From an uncultured Acidobacteriota bacterium (GTDB taxonomy: Bacteria > Acidobacteriota > Blastocatellia > RBC074), in the NCBI GenBank assembly GCA_902825875.1, contig CADECP010000016.1, positions 85,519-149,518 of the forward strand: a DNA stretch of 64,000 bases, given 5' to 3'. Every line of letters begins with the position of its first letter. The first letter of the stretch is position 1. A model generated the notes under the pieces. The model did not search any database. It was given only the letters and a program-made list of their open reading frames with translations, and had not been told where the DNA came from. Positions 9,807-24,357 of this stretch are shown here, one piece after another. Both the position numbers and the translations under genes were made by a program.

Positions 9807-10466
9807 TCAAACCGCTTCAACTCGCCCGACTTCGTGCGAACCGTCTTCTTGTTCGCTGGCTTTTGAATAAAACGCCGCATCGCAGTTTCGGCAAACATAC
9901 GGTTTGTGATCCGTGACCGCCAAAAAAGTACGCTCCAAAAAATTTCGCCGACGCCGTTTAACATTGCGCGACTGACATTCCGGACAGGTGATTGTGGCGT
10001 GGTTGAGCGTTCCGGCCACATCATCCTCTTTTTCCTCAGCGCGTTGCGCGTACAACTTGGTGATTTCTGTTCGCAGTCCCTGCCGCACAGGCGCGACTCG
10101 ATCAACAACGACTCCGCCAGCGGTTTCCGTTTGAGCCGCAACCGCCATCACAGACGGGGCGGATTGTTTGACCGGTCGTTTAACCTGAGCCGGTTTAACC
10201 GAAACCGGCTTCAGTTCGCGCGATTCGAAGACAGGCAAAACCGGTTTCAGTTGTCCCAAGTCAATCGCCGGAGCCACAGGGTATACATCGGCTTTGGCAG
10301 TTTGTTTCGGACGACGGTTTTTCGGTGGAAATGGTGAAAAGGCTTGAAAAGGAAAGTTGCAGTTGTCACACAACAACGCTCGTATGCCCAAAATCCGCAA
10401 AAGAAAAAACGCAGGCTTATAACCGTTGCGAACTCTGGAACTTCCACAAGACGGACAAACTAACAT
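9807..10466 (-). CDS. Hypothetical protein with two zinc-ribbon motifs
   Basis: A 219-residue protein starting at the ATG at 10466, which has AAGGAG eight bases upstream. An N-terminal zinc ribbon has CPSC at residues 4-7 paired with CDNC about 30 residues later (LLCDNCNFPF). A second ribbon at the C-terminus has CPEC paired with YVCRNCDAAF. The two ribbons share an alternating basic pattern and are joined by a proline- and valine-rich linker of about 100 residues. Both resemble the short zinc-ribbon domains appended to membrane or nucleic-acid-binding proteins, but no enzymatic domain is visible and the function is unknown. Confidence 0.65.
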   Translation of the reverse strand: MLVCPSCGSSRVRNGYKPAFFLLRILGIRALLCDNCNFPFQAFSPFPPKNRRPKQTAKADVYPVAPAIDLGQLKPVLPVFESRELKPVSVKPAQVKRPVKQSAPSVMAVAAQTETAGGVVVDRVAPVRQGLRTEITKLYAQRAEEKEDDVAGTLNHATITCPECQSRNVKRRRRNFLERTFLAVTDHKPYVCRNCDAAFYSKASEQEDGSHEVGRVEAV

Positions 10467-10634
10467 TGAAAATCTCCTTACCTGATGTCTCTTTGGTTTT
10501 GCGGGGCCGGCAAGTGGATCGAAGATCAATTACTAAAACGTGGTTCAAATTGCGGGAACGAGATGCGGAGAAATCTCCAACGGCGAAGCCGTAATTTAAC
10601 ACTTCATCGCCGAATGCGAAAAGGAAATTTTTTG

Positions 10635-11912
10635 TCAGAAGCTCGGCGATTTTTTCAGTTTGCCCATCAGCGTGAACAGGTTGACGATGTGACGATCAAT
10701 CATTGCTTCGCCAGCGCCGACTTCAAGACGAGTGTTGTAACCCGCGCCGTAACCTCCCTCGGTCGCGGCTTTCAGCGTCGGCGCGTAGCCAATCCATTCG
10801 CCGCCCGCGCTGAACGTGTAGCCGAACAAAAACGTGGCTGCGATTTCCGACTTGTCGCGCAGAGCAATCTGCAAATCAACGAAAGGTTCGCCGGGCATCG
10901 TAGCAATGGCGATGGAGTTGTTCAGCAATAAAGTCGTCAATCCGGCTTTGATAGTTTTCGTCGCATCCCAACGGTCGCGGAACTCTTTGACTTCGGCAAT
11001 GGCTTGGAGCTTGGCCGAGGCGTTGGCCGCTGGTTTCAGCTTACGCGCAACTTTCAAAGCTTCGTCGGCCAGCGCGTTGCCCATCTTTTCGGCTTCGGCA
11101 AAACCGTTTTCGGCGACAGGTTGTTTGTCGTGGTAAGGATTGATGTCGCCTGCGCCGCCTTGAGTAAACAAACTCAGCGCGCCGGGCAGTTCGCGTTCGA
11201 TGCGTTGGCGAAGATAACCGGGATAGTCCGCAGAAATTTGCCGATTGTCCGGCCCCAGCACGACAGCGTGGCAAGCGTAATTCACCAACACCGCGCGCGG
11301 TTTGCCGGTTTCGTCGTCCACGCGAATGACGCCAACTGTCGGATCAATCGGCGAAGTCGGCAGTTTGTCCGCGTTACGCCAGAACATAGTCACTTTGCCG
11401 TCGGCGGAGACTTTGCGGCGATTGTGGCCGAGATAGATTTCTCCGAATCCGGCGGCAACGCGAGCCGAAAAAAGTTTCTTCGAGGCTTCTTCGATTGCGC
11501 TGAGGATTTTGTCTTCGGTGTCGGCAAACCACGAGTGGTCGGATTTCGGCCAGCTTTTGTCTTCCCAGGTCATCGGGCCGGAATGATTGTGCGTGGCAGC
11601 AATCAAAACGTGATCGGCCAATTTGCGTTCGCGCGCCAGCGTGACAATTCGTTCGGAAGGAAACGACCGCAAATCGCAACTGACGATTGCCACGCTGCCG
11701 CCTTCGGCTTTGAACAGCAAAACGGTGGCGAACAGCGGATCGTGAACGCCGGTTGACGGCCCTTGCCGAGCGGCATATCCGCCCATCGGAAATCCTACCG
11801 GTGGAGTGATTTCGACGCGCGCAACTCCGGCGGACAGTTCAGCGGCAACAGCCAAACCAGTCATCGCGCACATCAACAGCAATGCCTGAACAGCAAGATT
11901 GATCGCTTTCAT
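10635..11912 (-). CDS. Neutral/alkaline ceramidase-like exported protein
   Basis: A 425-residue exported protein with a signal peptide ([25 protein letters not shown]). The motif [20 protein letters not shown] at the start of the mature part, the [10 protein letters not shown] segment and ATHNHSGP at about residue 107 are hallmarks of the neutral/alkaline non-lysosomal ceramidase N-terminal domain, whose zinc site uses histidines of the NHSG type. A second histidine segment is [10 protein letters not shown] near residue 210. The usual C-terminal immunoglobulin-like ceramidase domain is missing, as in the many short paralogues of Acidobacteria and Planctomycetes. Amide or ester hydrolysis outside the cytoplasm is inferred; the substrate is unknown. 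Confidence 0.8.
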   Translation of the reverse strand: MKAINLAVQALLLMCAMTGLAVAAELSAGVARVEITPPVGFPMGGYAARQGPSTGVHDPLFATVLLFKAEGGSVAIVSCDLRSFPSERIVTLARERKLADHVLIAATHNHSGPMTWEDKSWPKSDHSWFADTEDKILSAIEEASKKLFSARVAAGFGEIYLGHNRRKVSADGKVTMFWRNADKLPTSPIDPTVGVIRVDDETGKPRAVLVNYACHAVVLGPDNRQISADYPGYLRQRIERELPGALSLFTQGGAGDINPYHDKQPVAENGFAEAEKMGNALADEALKVARKLKPAANASAKLQAIAEVKEFRDRWDATKTIKAGLTTLLLNNSIAIATMPGEPFVDLQIALRDKSEIAATFLFGYTFSAGGEWIGYAPTLKAATEGGYGAGYNTRLEVGAGEAMIDRHIVNLFTLMGKLKKSPSF

Positions 11913-11971
11913 GACTTCAAAAATTCCTGTGTTTTTTTTGGTGTTGAAACTTCGGGGTGCGAAGTACGCGC

Positions 11972-14900
11972 TTAATCGCTGGCTGCCGCCAACTGTTGGT
12001 GGGCGGTGACCAGCGGCAGAGAGATTTGGAAAACAGTGCCTTCGCCGGGCTGGCTTTCGACGGCGATAAGGCCGCCGTGGTCGCGTATGATTCCGTAACT
12101 GACAGCCAGGCCGAGTCCCGTGCCCTTGCCGATTTGTTTGGTAGTGAAAAACGGATCGTAAATTTTAGCCAGATGATCGGCGGCGATGCCTACGCCAGTG
12201 TCGCGGAAGCTGATGAAGATCGAATCCAAATTTGATTCGGTGGCAATTTCCAAACGCCCACCACGCGGCATGGCGTCGCGCGCATTCAAGATCAAATTCA
12301 TGAACACCTGTTGCAGTTTGGCGGCATTGCCCGGCGTAAACGGCAGTATGGGATCGTAATTGCGGACGACTTCGATTTCCGTGTTGCGAAGCTGGGCTTC
12401 CAGCAATTGAATCGTGTCATCCAGCACTTGATTCAATGCGACTGGAACCAGGCGAGCGTCACTGACGCGCGAAAAATTCAGCAGATTGTTGACGATGGAC
12501 GACGCGCGCGAAGTCTGGCGATGAATTTTTTCCAGCAGCAAATGGCGCGGATCGTTTTCGGGAATCTGTTGCATCAGCATTTGCGAATACGACGAAATGC
12601 CCGTCAGCGGAGTGTTCACTTCGTGCGCGACTCCGGCGGCCAGCAAACCGATGGAAGATAGTTTGTCGGATTGCTGCAACTGTTCTTCCAGGCGAATGCG
12701 TTCGGTGACGTTTTCGATGGCGACCAGCGTGCCTTCGATCTGCGAGGTTTTGCTTTGCAGCGGAGCCAGCGAAATGTTCAGCGTCAGGTCGCGGTCGTCG
12801 GCTGAACGAGCGCGGAATTTGTAGATATTGACCGGTTCGCCAGCAGAACCGTTGGCAAAGGCGTTTGTGCTGTACGAACCGTTGCCGTTTCCATTTCCGT
12901 TTGCGCCATTGTGATGTCCATTCTTCCACTGGCTGCGAGCCATCAGTTCGCGCAAAGTGCGCAGCATTTCGGTGTCGAATACTTCGGTGATGCGACGACC
13001 GATGGTTTCGCCGCGTCGCAACCCGTAAATTTCTTCCAGAGCACCGTTCCAATTGGTGATGCGCCCCGAAAAGCTGATGACCATCACGCCGACATTGATG
13101 GATTCGACAATGTTTTCGTTGAACTCTTTCAACCGGGCAAGCTCTTTGGCGCGTGTTGCCTGTTCTTCCAACAGCAAAGCGTTTTCAATCGCCACGGCCA
13201 CGTAACCCGAAATCGCGCGCAGCAGGTCTGTGTCTTCCGACGAAAGCAACGCACCATCGGTCGAACGTCCAAGCGCCAGCACCGCGACAATCCGCGACCG
13301 CGAACCGCACGGCACGAAGTAACTGAACATTCGCCGCGAAAGAGATTCGTCGGGTGTAATCAATCGTCCGGTGACGGCTTCTTCTTCGGCGTCCGTGCTT
13401 TCAACGCGCACGATGCCGGAACTGTCCGTGCGGTCGCGCAAGATGTTCAGAAACTCCGATGGCAAGGAAATTGCGCGGTCAATCCCTTCGGAGCGAGCAA
13501 CGCGAAAGCCTGAAGGTTCGGTCAAGTCTTCGACAAAAATCGCCAGCCGTTCGACCGAAAAGACTTCGCGCAAACGCCGCATCAAACTGTCCAACAACGG
13601 GTCCAACTCTGTGGTCGAAGCCAGCGTTCGACCGAAATCCTGCAACGTGACGCGGTAATCGTATTTTTCGCCGTAAAAGATGCGGTCAATTCGTTCCTGC
13701 AACCAATTTTTGACCGGCGCGAACAACATCGCCAACACAGACATGGCGATGGCGGCGATCAACAGCGAAGCTTCCTGCGACAATTGCAATCGCAACGATT
13801 CGTAACTGACTGCCATCACCGTGCCGAACAGCGCAGCGACCGAAAGCGTGGCGATGATGTACGCGAACGAACGCCGCATCACCACATCCACGTCGGTCAG
13901 TCGGAATCGCGCGATGGAATATCCCAGCGTCAGCGGAATCAGCGCCATCGGCAGCAACGAAATCAATTCCAACGAACCGGACACCGTCGAATCGGCAAAA
14001 AACGAAGGCAGGTAAAACGCGGCGAACAACGCCGACGCCACGCTCATTCCCCACATCACCCATTTCAATTGCTGGCGAACAACAATGTTCGGAGCTTGGC
14101 GGAAAGTGCGAACCAGCATCGCAGCACTGGCAATCAACGAAGCCGCAAAAAACAATAGTTCGATTTTCGACAACCAGTTTCGAGCATTGAGCGGCGAAAT
14201 CGGCAATAGGTTACGAAGCGCCGAAAATCTCAACCAGATTTCAGCCAAAATCATCACCACCGACGGCAAATACAAGGCGACAACCAACCAACGACGCCGC
14301 GAAAACAGTTGCACGCGCGCCGGATAAATCGCCGCAAAATGAAGAAACATCGGAGCCAGCAAAATCAGCGCCAACGTATCGGCAAAATCAATTGCCTTGT
14401 CGAACTGCATGCGCATTTCTTCGGTGGGACTGTAAAAATGCGCCACAAACGCCAGCAAGCAAAGCAGGAAAAAATGCGTCACGTAAGGCGCGCGCCCTTG
14501 CCGCAACAAAAAGTAAATGCCGATGGCCAGATAAATCAGACCAACCATCGCCAGATATAACCCACGCAAATTGTTGGTCGGACGCGCCGCCAATTTCAGG
14601 TCGGCGACGCCTTCGCCCATGGCCGTATCGCCGGTGTCGTTGCGTTTTTCGATCCAATAACTGAGCGTCGCGGGATTGCGATCTCCGGCGCGGTCTTTGG
14701 CCAGGTCGAGGTAAATCTGAACGTGTTGGGCTTTTTCGACGACTTCAAAATCGTCACTGCTGCCGGTAGGGCTGATGCCGATCAGCACATAGCCTCGGCG
14801 GATGCTTTCTTTCGCTGCCGCGCTGCCGGGTTCAATGCGGTCAGCTACCACGCCAAGTTCTGCATCATCGCGCCAGACGACTCCATCGGTCAGCACAACT

Positions 14901-15016
14901 TTCTGGTTCAACCGGTCGCGCAAATTGAACGCGCCACTGGCCAACGCCAGCAAGGCGATGAACAGCAGCAACAATGTGCGCGTCGTTACCCGATTTGTGC
15001 CGATTTGTGATGTCAC
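11972..15016 (-). CDS. Membrane sensor histidine kinase (PDZ-like, multi-TM, GAF, PAS, HisKA, HATPase)
   Basis: A 1014-residue hybrid sensor. After an N-terminal membrane helix (residues 13-30) comes a PDZ-like periplasmic segment (about 40-125), then about eight membrane helices (about 140-420), a GAF domain (about 470-610), a PAS domain (about 635-750), and a kinase core with the phospho-acceptor motif VAHEVNTPL at about 790 and ATPase motifs [35 protein letters not shown] and [13 protein letters not shown]. The start is a GTG without a clear ribosome site. No response regulator gene lies beside it, so it is an orphan kinase. The PAS region contains a low-complexity glycine-asparagine insert ([12 protein letters not shown]). 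Confidence 0.9.
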   Translation of the reverse strand: MTSQIGTNRVTTRTLLLLFIALLALASGAFNLRDRLNQKVVLTDGVVWRDDAELGVVADRIEPGSAAAKESIRRGYVLIGISPTGSSDDFEVVEKAQHVQIYLDLAKDRAGDRNPATLSYWIEKRNDTGDTAMGEGVADLKLAARPTNNLRGLYLAMVGLIYLAIGIYFLLRQGRAPYVTHFFLLCLLAFVAHFYSPTEEMRMQFDKAIDFADTLALILLAPMFLHFAAIYPARVQLFSRRRWLVVALYLPSVVMILAEIWLRFSALRNLLPISPLNARNWLSKIELLFFAASLIASAAMLVRTFRQAPNIVVRQQLKWVMWGMSVASALFAAFYLPSFFADSTVSGSLELISLLPMALIPLTLGYSIARFRLTDVDVVMRRSFAYIIATLSVAALFGTVMAVSYESLRLQLSQEASLLIAAIAMSVLAMLFAPVKNWLQERIDRIFYGEKYDYRVTLQDFGRTLASTTELDPLLDSLMRRLREVFSVERLAIFVEDLTEPSGFRVARSEGIDRAISLPSEFLNILRDRTDSSGIVRVESTDAEEEAVTGRLITPDESLSRRMFSYFVPCGSRSRIVAVLALGRSTDGALLSSEDTDLLRAISGYVAVAIENALLLEEQATRAKELARLKEFNENIVESINVGVMVISFSGRITNWNGALEEIYGLRRGETIGRRITEVFDTEMLRTLRELMARSQWKNGHHNGANGNGNGNGSYSTNAFANGSAGEPVNIYKFRARSADDRDLTLNISLAPLQSKTSQIEGTLVAIENVTERIRLEEQLQQSDKLSSIGLLAAGVAHEVNTPLTGISSYSQMLMQQIPENDPRHLLLEKIHRQTSRASSIVNNLLNFSRVSDARLVPVALNQVLDDTIQLLEAQLRNTEIEVVRNYDPILPFTPGNAAKLQQVFMNLILNARDAMPRGGRLEIATESNLDSIFISFRDTGVGIAADHLAKIYDPFFTTKQIGKGTGLGLAVSYGIIRDHGGLIAVESQPGEGTVFQISLPLVTAHQQLAAASD

Positions 15017-15056
15017 TGTTTTATTTTTAGCTTCTTGTCTTTGCTGCCTGCCAGGC

Positions 15057-16910
15057 TTACCAACGGAAAGCCAATCCCCCGCGAACCGAGCGGCGAACTC
15101 GCGTGGCGATCAACTGAACCGAACCGTCTTCGACACTGGTCGGCTGATCCAGCAGATTGCGCGCGTCCACGATGGCTTGCCATCGAACAGGTAATCCGAA
15201 ATTCGGCAAATCCTGCGTGACATAAATGTTGATGTTCGGATCGTAAACGCTCATCTGACCGGCAAAGGGATCAATCGCAAACACCACAGCCGAAGGCGAC
15301 AAACGAATGACCGTCGAAATTCGAGTGCCGGTGCGTTGCGTAAAATCCAGGTCGAGTTTTGCCGCCGCCACCTGGAAAAATCCGCCCCGGAACAAACGCC
15401 CTGGCGTGATGGTTCCCAGCGAAACGTCGTTGTTGAACTGTTCGCCACGTCCGAAGCTGTAACCGAACGAAGTCGTTATGTGATCGCTCAACCGATGGTT
15501 GTACATCAACCGAATGCCGCGTGCCGCTCCGTTCATCGCCGCGACTTGATTGGCCACTTGCTGAAACGTCTGCTGCATTTCCGGCGAAGATTCCAACGGC
15601 AAGGCCAGCACGCCCACGCCGTGCCCGGAGATCATGTCGTAAAACGCTGATGCTTCGATGGAGGAATTGCCTTCGCCAAAGACGCGCTCGAAACCGGTTT
15701 CAAAGCGTTGGCTGCGATCCAGAATCGGCGAGCGTCCGAACGCAATTTCCGCAGGCGAAGTCGCAAACGAGGCTTGCAGATTTTCGGTGTCGAATGTTTC
15801 CGGCGTCAGGTTTTGATGATCGGAACCCGGAGTGATCGCGGCGTTCATTCTCAACCGCGAAGTTGGCGAATACTGAATGGCGAAACGTGGCAGGATGCTG
15901 TCTCGCTGATTGGCGACGGAGCCGACAAAACGCGAATAGTCGAATCCGTAAATCAACAGCAGCGGCTGAAACACTTGCGAAGACACCGTCGCCGAAACCG
16001 AAACTTGATCCAGAGAATCAGCGACTCCCGCGCGCAACGAGTTCTGCGAGTGCTGGTTGATCGGCAAAACCGCGTTGCCATCAAACAGCTCGTTTGCCAT
16101 TACGTCCGGCTCCTGTCCGAGCTTTCGAGCAAGCGCCGTTTGGCCGTAACCAATCGCCGCAGTGACTTGATGGCGGTCGCTTGGACGCATCGTCGCCATC
16201 GCCGTCAGACGTTGCGGAGCCATTTGCCCCACTCCACGCTGACCAATCACTGCCATCTCGAAACTATGTCCAAACGATCCTGAAATGGCGAAATTCGTTC
16301 CGTAAAATCCTGAAGCCGGAATGCCCGAACGCGAAGCCGAACCGACTGCGACAAATTGAGCCGCTCCGTGAATGACCGCGCGCTGAGCAGCGACATCCGC
16401 CTGCAAAGCTCGTTCGGCATCCAGATCAACGACATCGTCGGTTTCTTCAGTCAGGTTCATGGCGTGACGCGGCGCTCCGCGGGCAATCCAGCGATAATCG
16501 TCGCTATCGCCTCGACGCTGAACCAGCGTGTCTTCGCGTTTCAGTTGAAAGTCATGTTTGATGTGAGTCGTGCGGTCGAGAAAGACATTGGTCACGCGCG
16601 GCACAAAACCTTCGGCAAACGCTCGCAGCCGATATACGCCCGGCGTGATGCCAGCGGAAAAACGACCTTTCGCATCCGTGCTGACGCGCTTAAGTTCCTT
16701 GCCGCGATTTCTAGGTTCAATCACCGCGACCACTGCGCCGATCAATGGCGCTCCGCGTTCGTCTTTCACTGTACCGGAAACGACAGCCAAAGCCGGAACC
16801 GCCGCATTCACGGCAAACGAGTGATTGCTGCCAAGTTCATAAACAGCCGGAGTTGCTGAAAAGGAACTCAGCACGCAGCCAGCCAAAAACACTTGCAAAG
16901 CCTTCTTCAT
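15057..16910 (-). CDS. Carboxypeptidase-regulatory domain / outer-membrane beta-barrel protein
   Basis: The ATG at 16910 follows AAAGGCGG and starts a signal peptide ([22 protein letters not shown]). Residues about 40-120 form a carboxypeptidase-regulatory (transthyretin-like) domain ([21 protein letters not shown] ... [12 protein letters not shown]). The remainder is rich in alternating beta strands and ends in the aromatic GGLAFRW, typical of outer-membrane barrels. The plug region of a classical TonB receptor is not obvious, so it is called barrel-like rather than a full receptor. It lies upstream of the histidine kinase with a 40-base gap and could be co-transcribed with it. Confidence 0.72.
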   Translation of the reverse strand: MKKALQVFLAGCVLSSFSATPAVYELGSNHSFAVNAAVPALAVVSGTVKDERGAPLIGAVVAVIEPRNRGKELKRVSTDAKGRFSAGITPGVYRLRAFAEGFVPRVTNVFLDRTTHIKHDFQLKREDTLVQRRGDSDDYRWIARGAPRHAMNLTEETDDVVDLDAERALQADVAAQRAVIHGAAQFVAVGSASRSGIPASGFYGTNFAISGSFGHSFEMAVIGQRGVGQMAPQRLTAMATMRPSDRHQVTAAIGYGQTALARKLGQEPDVMANELFDGNAVLPINQHSQNSLRAGVADSLDQVSVSATVSSQVFQPLLLIYGFDYSRFVGSVANQRDSILPRFAIQYSPTSRLRMNAAITPGSDHQNLTPETFDTENLQASFATSPAEIAFGRSPILDRSQRFETGFERVFGEGNSSIEASAFYDMISGHGVGVLALPLESSPEMQQTFQQVANQVAAMNGAARGIRLMYNHRLSDHITTSFGYSFGRGEQFNNDVSLGTITPGRLFRGGFFQVAAAKLDLDFTQRTGTRISTVIRLSPSAVVFAIDPFAGQMSVYDPNINIYVTQDLPNFGLPVRWQAIVDARNLLDQPTSVEDGSVQLIATRVRRSVRGGLAFRW

Positions 16911-17640
16911 AAAACGTCCGCCTTTCAAGAACAGCGGCCAACGCCGCCGTAGGGCAAAGGGGAAAGCACCAGTTGTTTGTCTTCAAATCCCAGTCGGTAT
17001 GTCTGGTGATGTATGAACGCTTGATTCTGAACGGATTGTCGAATATTTGCGGATGAGGTGTCAATCTAATCAAAATGCTTGACAGCTACAAAGTCGAAGC
17101 GTACATTCCGCGCCAACCTCAAACGAAGCAACGAACTTCGATACACAACACGCTCCTGAGTGGCATCGGAAGCAGCGTGACTCCAAAACAAAAAAAGACT
17201 TACTGAGTAAGCCCCTGTCTACTGACAATTCTTTCCACGTGGGATTGCGCCTGAGCGCGTCGAATTCAATTACTAATTCGTGTCTTTATAACTTGATGAC
17301 CTTTCGCAATTCGCAAAGGTCGTCGTTGAGCGTTTTATGCGTCTTCCTACCACCCTGAACACCACCACCAAACCAAGCTGCACCAAGCAGCCCTGCAACA
17401 ACTGACTGACAACCACCCTGAATCCTACCAACAACAAAACCTCTTCCCCAAACCCGCAAGGTTTGGGGAAGAGGCCCCACAACAATAACTTTCAGCGTAA
17501 AACTTTCCGCGAATCACGCAAACCAAAGCAAAAAACTTTGAGAGACGATAAACGGGGTTTTTCAGGGTCAAGCTTGACCGGAGCCTTGTTGGAATTTACG
17601 AGCCTGTAAATTCCGCTGGAAATCTTCGACAGCAAACTGC
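16911..17640. other. 730-base intergenic region with hairpins; no confident gene
   Basis: The region lies between the stop of the TPR gene (17641) and the start of the barrel gene (16910), both on the minus strand. It holds two hairpins just past the TPR stop (palindrome 17568-17581 and stem 17591-17614), a strong terminator at 17431-17474 and a purine/pyrimidine-biased stretch at 17310-17440. A short glycine-rich minus-strand frame at 17286-17480 (GTG start, 64 residues) is recorded as a finding, because its start overlaps the terminator hairpin. Confidence 0.6.
17431..17474 (-). terminator. Strong Rho-independent terminator
   Basis: Perfect 15-bp stem (17440-17454 with 17460-17474, CCTCTTCCCCAAACC and its complement) with a five-base loop, followed on the minus strand by TTTTGTTGTT. 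It lies 167 bases beyond the stop of the TPR gene that ends at 17641. Confidence 0.75.
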
Positions 17641-18759
17641 TCATTGCTTTTTGGTGCTGCGTTCGCGCCAATCGGCTTCCATCTTTCGCAAATTGGCGGC
17701 ATCGGCGGCATTGGGATTGGATTTCAGATAAGCCGCAATTGAGTCCGCCGCTTCCTTAAACTTTTGTTCGTGGGCGTAAATTTCCGCCAGATACACGTGA
17801 GCGCGCGCGGCAATGTTGGCTCCAAGTTTTAGTGACTGCTGGAAACATTGCCTGGCTTCTTCGTACCGGTTGAGCGACAGGTTGGCATACCCCAGCAGTA
17901 ACAATGTCATCGGCGCGTTCGAATCAAGCACAAAGGATTTTTCCAGATTGCTGACTGCCGCTTGAAAATTCTTTTGTTGAATCTGGCAATAACCGATGCC
18001 GCGATACGCCGGAGCATATTTGTCGTTAATTTGCAGCGCGCTAACAAAATCCATTTCGGCTTCGGCCAGTTTGTTGTGCTGCGTCAGCAGATTGCCGCGT
18101 TCGGCCAGTGCCTGAAAGTAAGCAGGGAATAGTTCAATCGCTTTGTTGAATTGTTCCAGCGCCTGCTGAGGGCGATTCTCCCTTTGCAGTTTCACGCCCT
18201 GTTCGTAGGCTTTGCGAGCGTCTTTGGGAATGTTTTGCGCGGCTTCGATGGCGCTGACTGTGCCGGGTTTGGCTTCTTTTTTCTCGCTGTGCAGCGGCAG
18301 CCGCAGATAGACATTGATTTGCAACCGGTTGGCGTATGCGCGTGTGGTATCGGATTCCGCCGGTTCGGAAAACTGTTCCGGCACGTCCGGGTTGATGGCG
18401 TAAACGCGATACCGTCCGGCGCTCATCCCACGAAATTCGTAATTGCCTTCCTGGTCGGTCAACACGTCGCGTTTCAATCCGTTGGTCGTTTCGATGAAGA
18501 CCCTGACGCGCGCTGCCGGTTGGCCGTCTGGCAAACTGACTCGCCCGAAGATCGTAAAACCGCCTTGCCACGCTGCCTGAACGGAACCAACAGCGCCAAA
18601 CAAAACGCAGGCAATTGAAAAGAAAAGGATAGGACTTACGCGCGTGTCGGTAGCCCGCGCGTAAGCAAGGGCTTTTTTCACTAACCCCAAGCCCTTCCTG
18701 ACGGTCGGGCTACTGACACTGCGAGGTTTGCGTAAGTTCTGAAAGAATGGTTTTCGCAT
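17641..18759 (-). CDS. Exported carboxypeptidase-regulatory and TPR protein, N-terminus encoded by a REP-like repeat
   Basis: A 372-residue product. Residues about 68-145 form a carboxypeptidase-regulatory domain (FTIFGRVSLPDGQPAARVRVFI ... NYEFRGMSAGRYRVYAI), and residues about 180-355 are TPR units (YEQGVKLQRENRPQQALEQF, AYRGIGYCQIQQKNFQAAVS). A hydrophobic segment at about 42-62 (SPILFFSIACVLFGAVGSVQA) looks like a signal peptide, but the residues before it are the translation of the REP-like element at 18644-18719, and the only ATG (18759) lies beyond the element. No good alternative start exists between the repeat and the hydrophobic segment. The neighbouring TonB-type gene ends just upstream at its own terminator. 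Confidence 0.75.
   Translation of the reverse strand: MRKPFFQNLRKPRSVSSPTVRKGLGLVKKALAYARATDTRVSPILFFSIACVLFGAVGSVQAAWQGGFTIFGRVSLPDGQPAARVRVFIETTNGLKRDVLTDQEGNYEFRGMSAGRYRVYAINPDVPEQFSEPAESDTTRAYANRLQINVYLRLPLHSEKKEAKPGTVSAIEAAQNIPKDARKAYEQGVKLQRENRPQQALEQFNKAIELFPAYFQALAERGNLLTQHNKLAEAEMDFVSALQINDKYAPAYRGIGYCQIQQKNFQAAVSNLEKSFVLDSNAPMTLLLLGYANLSLNRYEEARQCFQQSLKLGANIAARAHVYLAEIYAHEQKFKEAADSIAAYLKSNPNAADAANLRKMEADWRERSTKKQ
18633..18737. repeat. REP-like inverted repeat, copy 1 (inside a coding region)
   Basis: The core 18644-18719 has ends GTGTCGGTAGCCCG and CGGGCTACTGACAC, internal arms AAGCAAGGGCTT and AAGCCCTTCC, and an outer inverted pair ACTTACG/CGTAAGT at 18634-18640 and 18731-18737. 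Other copies are at 24281, 26905, 38097 and 62622. This one is read through in frame by the TPR gene. Confidence 0.8.
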
Positions 18760-18771
18760 AAGCTCAAAAGG

Positions 18772-18806
18772 AAAAACGGGGACTGCAAGAGTTTTGCAAT
18801 CCCCGT
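18772..18806 (-). terminator. Rho-independent terminator after the TonB-receptor-like gene
   Basis: On the minus strand ACGGGGATTGCA (18795-18806) pairs with TGCAGTCCCCGT (18776-18787) and is followed by TTTTTCC. It begins 25 bases past the stop of the receptor-like gene. Confidence 0.75.
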
Positions 18807-18830
18807 GAAAGTGTCGAAGTTCAGCTTGGC

Positions 18831-22281
<3,451 letters not shown>

Positions 22282-22301
<20 letters not shown>

Positions 22302-22551
22302 TCGTCACGTTGTACGTTCCGGCTTGCAGCGTCGGGAAAGAAAAATTTCCGTCAGAACTGGTTTTGGTCTCGATCTGCAAGTTCTTGCTGGGATCACTGA
22401 CCGTGACTTTTGCGCCGGCGATGGCGCTTCCGTTAGGGTCTTGCACGATTCCGCTCAAGCTGGAACTGGTTTGTCCGAAGGCAACAACGGCCAACGCCAG
22501 TGTCAGCAAGACAGCCGGAAAAGCGCGCTTGACGAAAAGCTCAAAACGCAT
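22282..22551 (-). pseudogene. N-terminal fragment of the TonB-receptor-like gene (before the frameshift)
   Basis: The ATG at 22551 has GGAGG six bases upstream. It starts a signal peptide (MRFELFVKRAFPAVLLTLAL ... AFGQ) followed by a complete carboxypeptidase-regulatory module (LSGIVQDPNGSAIAGAKVTV ... TLQAGTYNVTIEAQGF). The frame ends with TAA at 22282, exactly where the family normally continues into the region encoded in the +1 frame. The two frames overlap by 20 bases, so together they are one broken gene spanning 18831-22551. Confidence 0.8.
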
Positions 22552-22841
22552 GGTTTCCTCCACGAAGATGGACGGGCGGCCAAACGGACGCCGTTCGATT
22601 GGGTGGTTAGGCGAGCCCCTGTTGACAGTCTCTCACCTGCTTTATTCAAAAGATGAGTTCGAGCGTGTTATGAAACCAGAATCGGTTTGGAAATGAATCT
22701 TATCCCAGCAAAGCCCTGTTACAAGCTGACGCGATCTGTAAATATCCAGCAAAACTACTTGTGATTTGAGTTTAGAACTTGATCGAAAGAGTGAAGTGTC
22801 ACGTCAGCGGCGCGGATTATCTGCTTCCACCTAAGAAACTG

Positions 22842-24278
22842 TCAAATCGAGTTTTCCTGCTCAAAAGCATAAGCCGCGTTGAGCAATCGCGCTTCGTCAA
22901 AATGATTGCCGATCAATTGAATGCCGATTGGCAAGCCCGCCGATGACGCTCCGCAAGGAACGCTGACGGCTGGAACTCCGGCCAGATTCATCGTCACTGT
23001 GTAAATGTCGCCCAGATACATTGCCAGCGGATCATCGGATTTTTCGCCGATCTTGAACGCGGGCGTTGGAGCAGTCGGCGTGGCAATCACATCGCACTTT
23101 TTGAAGGCTTCGGCAAAATCGTTTGCCAGCATCGCGCGCACTCGCTGAGCCTTTTCGTAATAAGCGTCGTAATAGCCGGACGACAACGCAAACGTGCCGA
23201 GCATGATTCGGCGTTTGACTTCGGCTCCGAACCCTTCGTCGCGCGTGCGGCGATACAAATCCGACAGCGAGCGAGGGTCTTCGGTGCGATGGCCGTAACG
23301 CACGCCGTCAAACCGCGCCAGATTAGATGAAGCCTCAGCCGTCGCAATCAGGTAATAAACCGCGACAACATATTTGGTGTGCGGCAAATGGACTTCGACA
23401 ATTTCCGCACCGCGCTCTTTCAATTTGGCGATGGCGGCTTCGACCTTTGTGCGGACTTCAGCGTCCAAGCCCTCGCCAAAACATTCAGGCGGCACGCCTA
23501 CGCGCAAGCCTTTGATGTTGCCGGTCAGTGCCGACAGGAAGTTGGGAACCTGTGCATTCGATGAAGTCGAATCGTGCCGGTCGTGGCCGGAAATGACTTG
23601 CAGCATTCGCGCAGCGTCTTTGACCGACGTGGCAAACGGCCCGATCTGATCCAGCGACGACGCATAAGCAACAAGGCCGTAACGTGAGACTCGGCCATAA
23701 GTCGGCTTCAATCCGACGATCCCGCAAAACGAAGCCGGTTGCCGAATCGAACCTCCGGTGTCGGAACCGAGCGAAACCGGCACGTGTCCTGCGGCAACGG
23801 CCACAGCCGAACCGCCCGAACTACCTCCGGGGACGTAATCGGTGTTGACCGGATTGCGCACCGTGCCGAACGCGGAATTTTCCGTCGAACTGCCCATCGC
23901 AAATTCATCCAGATTGGCTTTGGCGACCAGAATGGCTCCGGCGGCTTGCAGTTTTTGGACGGCGGTGGCGGTGTACGGCGGAACGTAATTGCCCAGAATC
24001 CGCGAACCGCAGGTGGTGCGAATTCCGGCGGTACACATGTTGTCTTTGACGACGACGGGAATTCCGGCCAGCGGTTTGGTTTGAATCGCGGATTGAATTT
24101 CGTTGTCCATCGCCGCTGCGGCGATGGATGCAGATTCTTTGCTGATGGTCAGATAAGCGTTCAACCGTTCGTTGTCGGCTTCGATTTTTTCGAGCGTCGT
24201 GCGAACAATCTCGCTCGGCGTGGCTTCGCCGGCTGCGTACAGTTTGTGGATTTCTTCGATGGTCAGTGGTGTGCTCAT
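22842..24278 (-). CDS. gatA: Asp-tRNA(Asn)/Glu-tRNA(Gln) amidotransferase subunit A
   Basis: GatA is the amidase-signature subunit that releases ammonia from glutamine for transamidation of misacylated Glu-tRNA(Gln) or Asp-tRNA(Asn). The Lys-cisSer-Ser triad is intact: K78 (PVVVKDN), S153 (GGSSGGSA) and S177 (DTGGSIRQ). The 478-residue length is typical. It follows gatC, but a REP-like element fills the space between them, so no normal Shine-Dalgarno precedes the ATG. No gatB lies in the window. Confidence 0.96.
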   Translation of the reverse strand: MSTPLTIEEIHKLYAAGEATPSEIVRTTLEKIEADNERLNAYLTISKESASIAAAAMDNEIQSAIQTKPLAGIPVVVKDNMCTAGIRTTCGSRILGNYVPPYTATAVQKLQAAGAILVAKANLDEFAMGSSTENSAFGTVRNPVNTDYVPGGSSGGSAVAVAAGHVPVSLGSDTGGSIRQPASFCGIVGLKPTYGRVSRYGLVAYASSLDQIGPFATSVKDAARMLQVISGHDRHDSTSSNAQVPNFLSALTGNIKGLRVGVPPECFGEGLDAEVRTKVEAAIAKLKERGAEIVEVHLPHTKYVVAVYYLIATAEASSNLARFDGVRYGHRTEDPRSLSDLYRRTRDEGFGAEVKRRIMLGTFALSSGYYDAYYEKAQRVRAMLANDFAEAFKKCDVIATPTAPTPAFKIGEKSDDPLAMYLGDIYTVTMNLAGVPAVSVPCGASSAGLPIGIQLIGNHFDEARLLNAAYAFEQENSI

Positions 24279-24280
24279 AA

Positions 24281-24357
24281 GTGTCGGTAGCCCGACCGTG
24301 AGGAAGGGCTGGTGATTACTCTGTCAAAGCCCTCCTTTACAGTCGGGCTACTGAAAC
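24281..24357. repeat. REP-like inverted repeat, copy 2 (fills the gatC-gatA gap)
   Basis: The ends are GTGTCGGTAGCCCG (24281-24294) and CGGGCTACTGAAAC (24344-24357), with internal arms AGGAAGGGCT and AGCCCTCCTT. It begins two bases from the gatA start codon and ends directly against the gatC stop codon. Confidence 0.8.
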
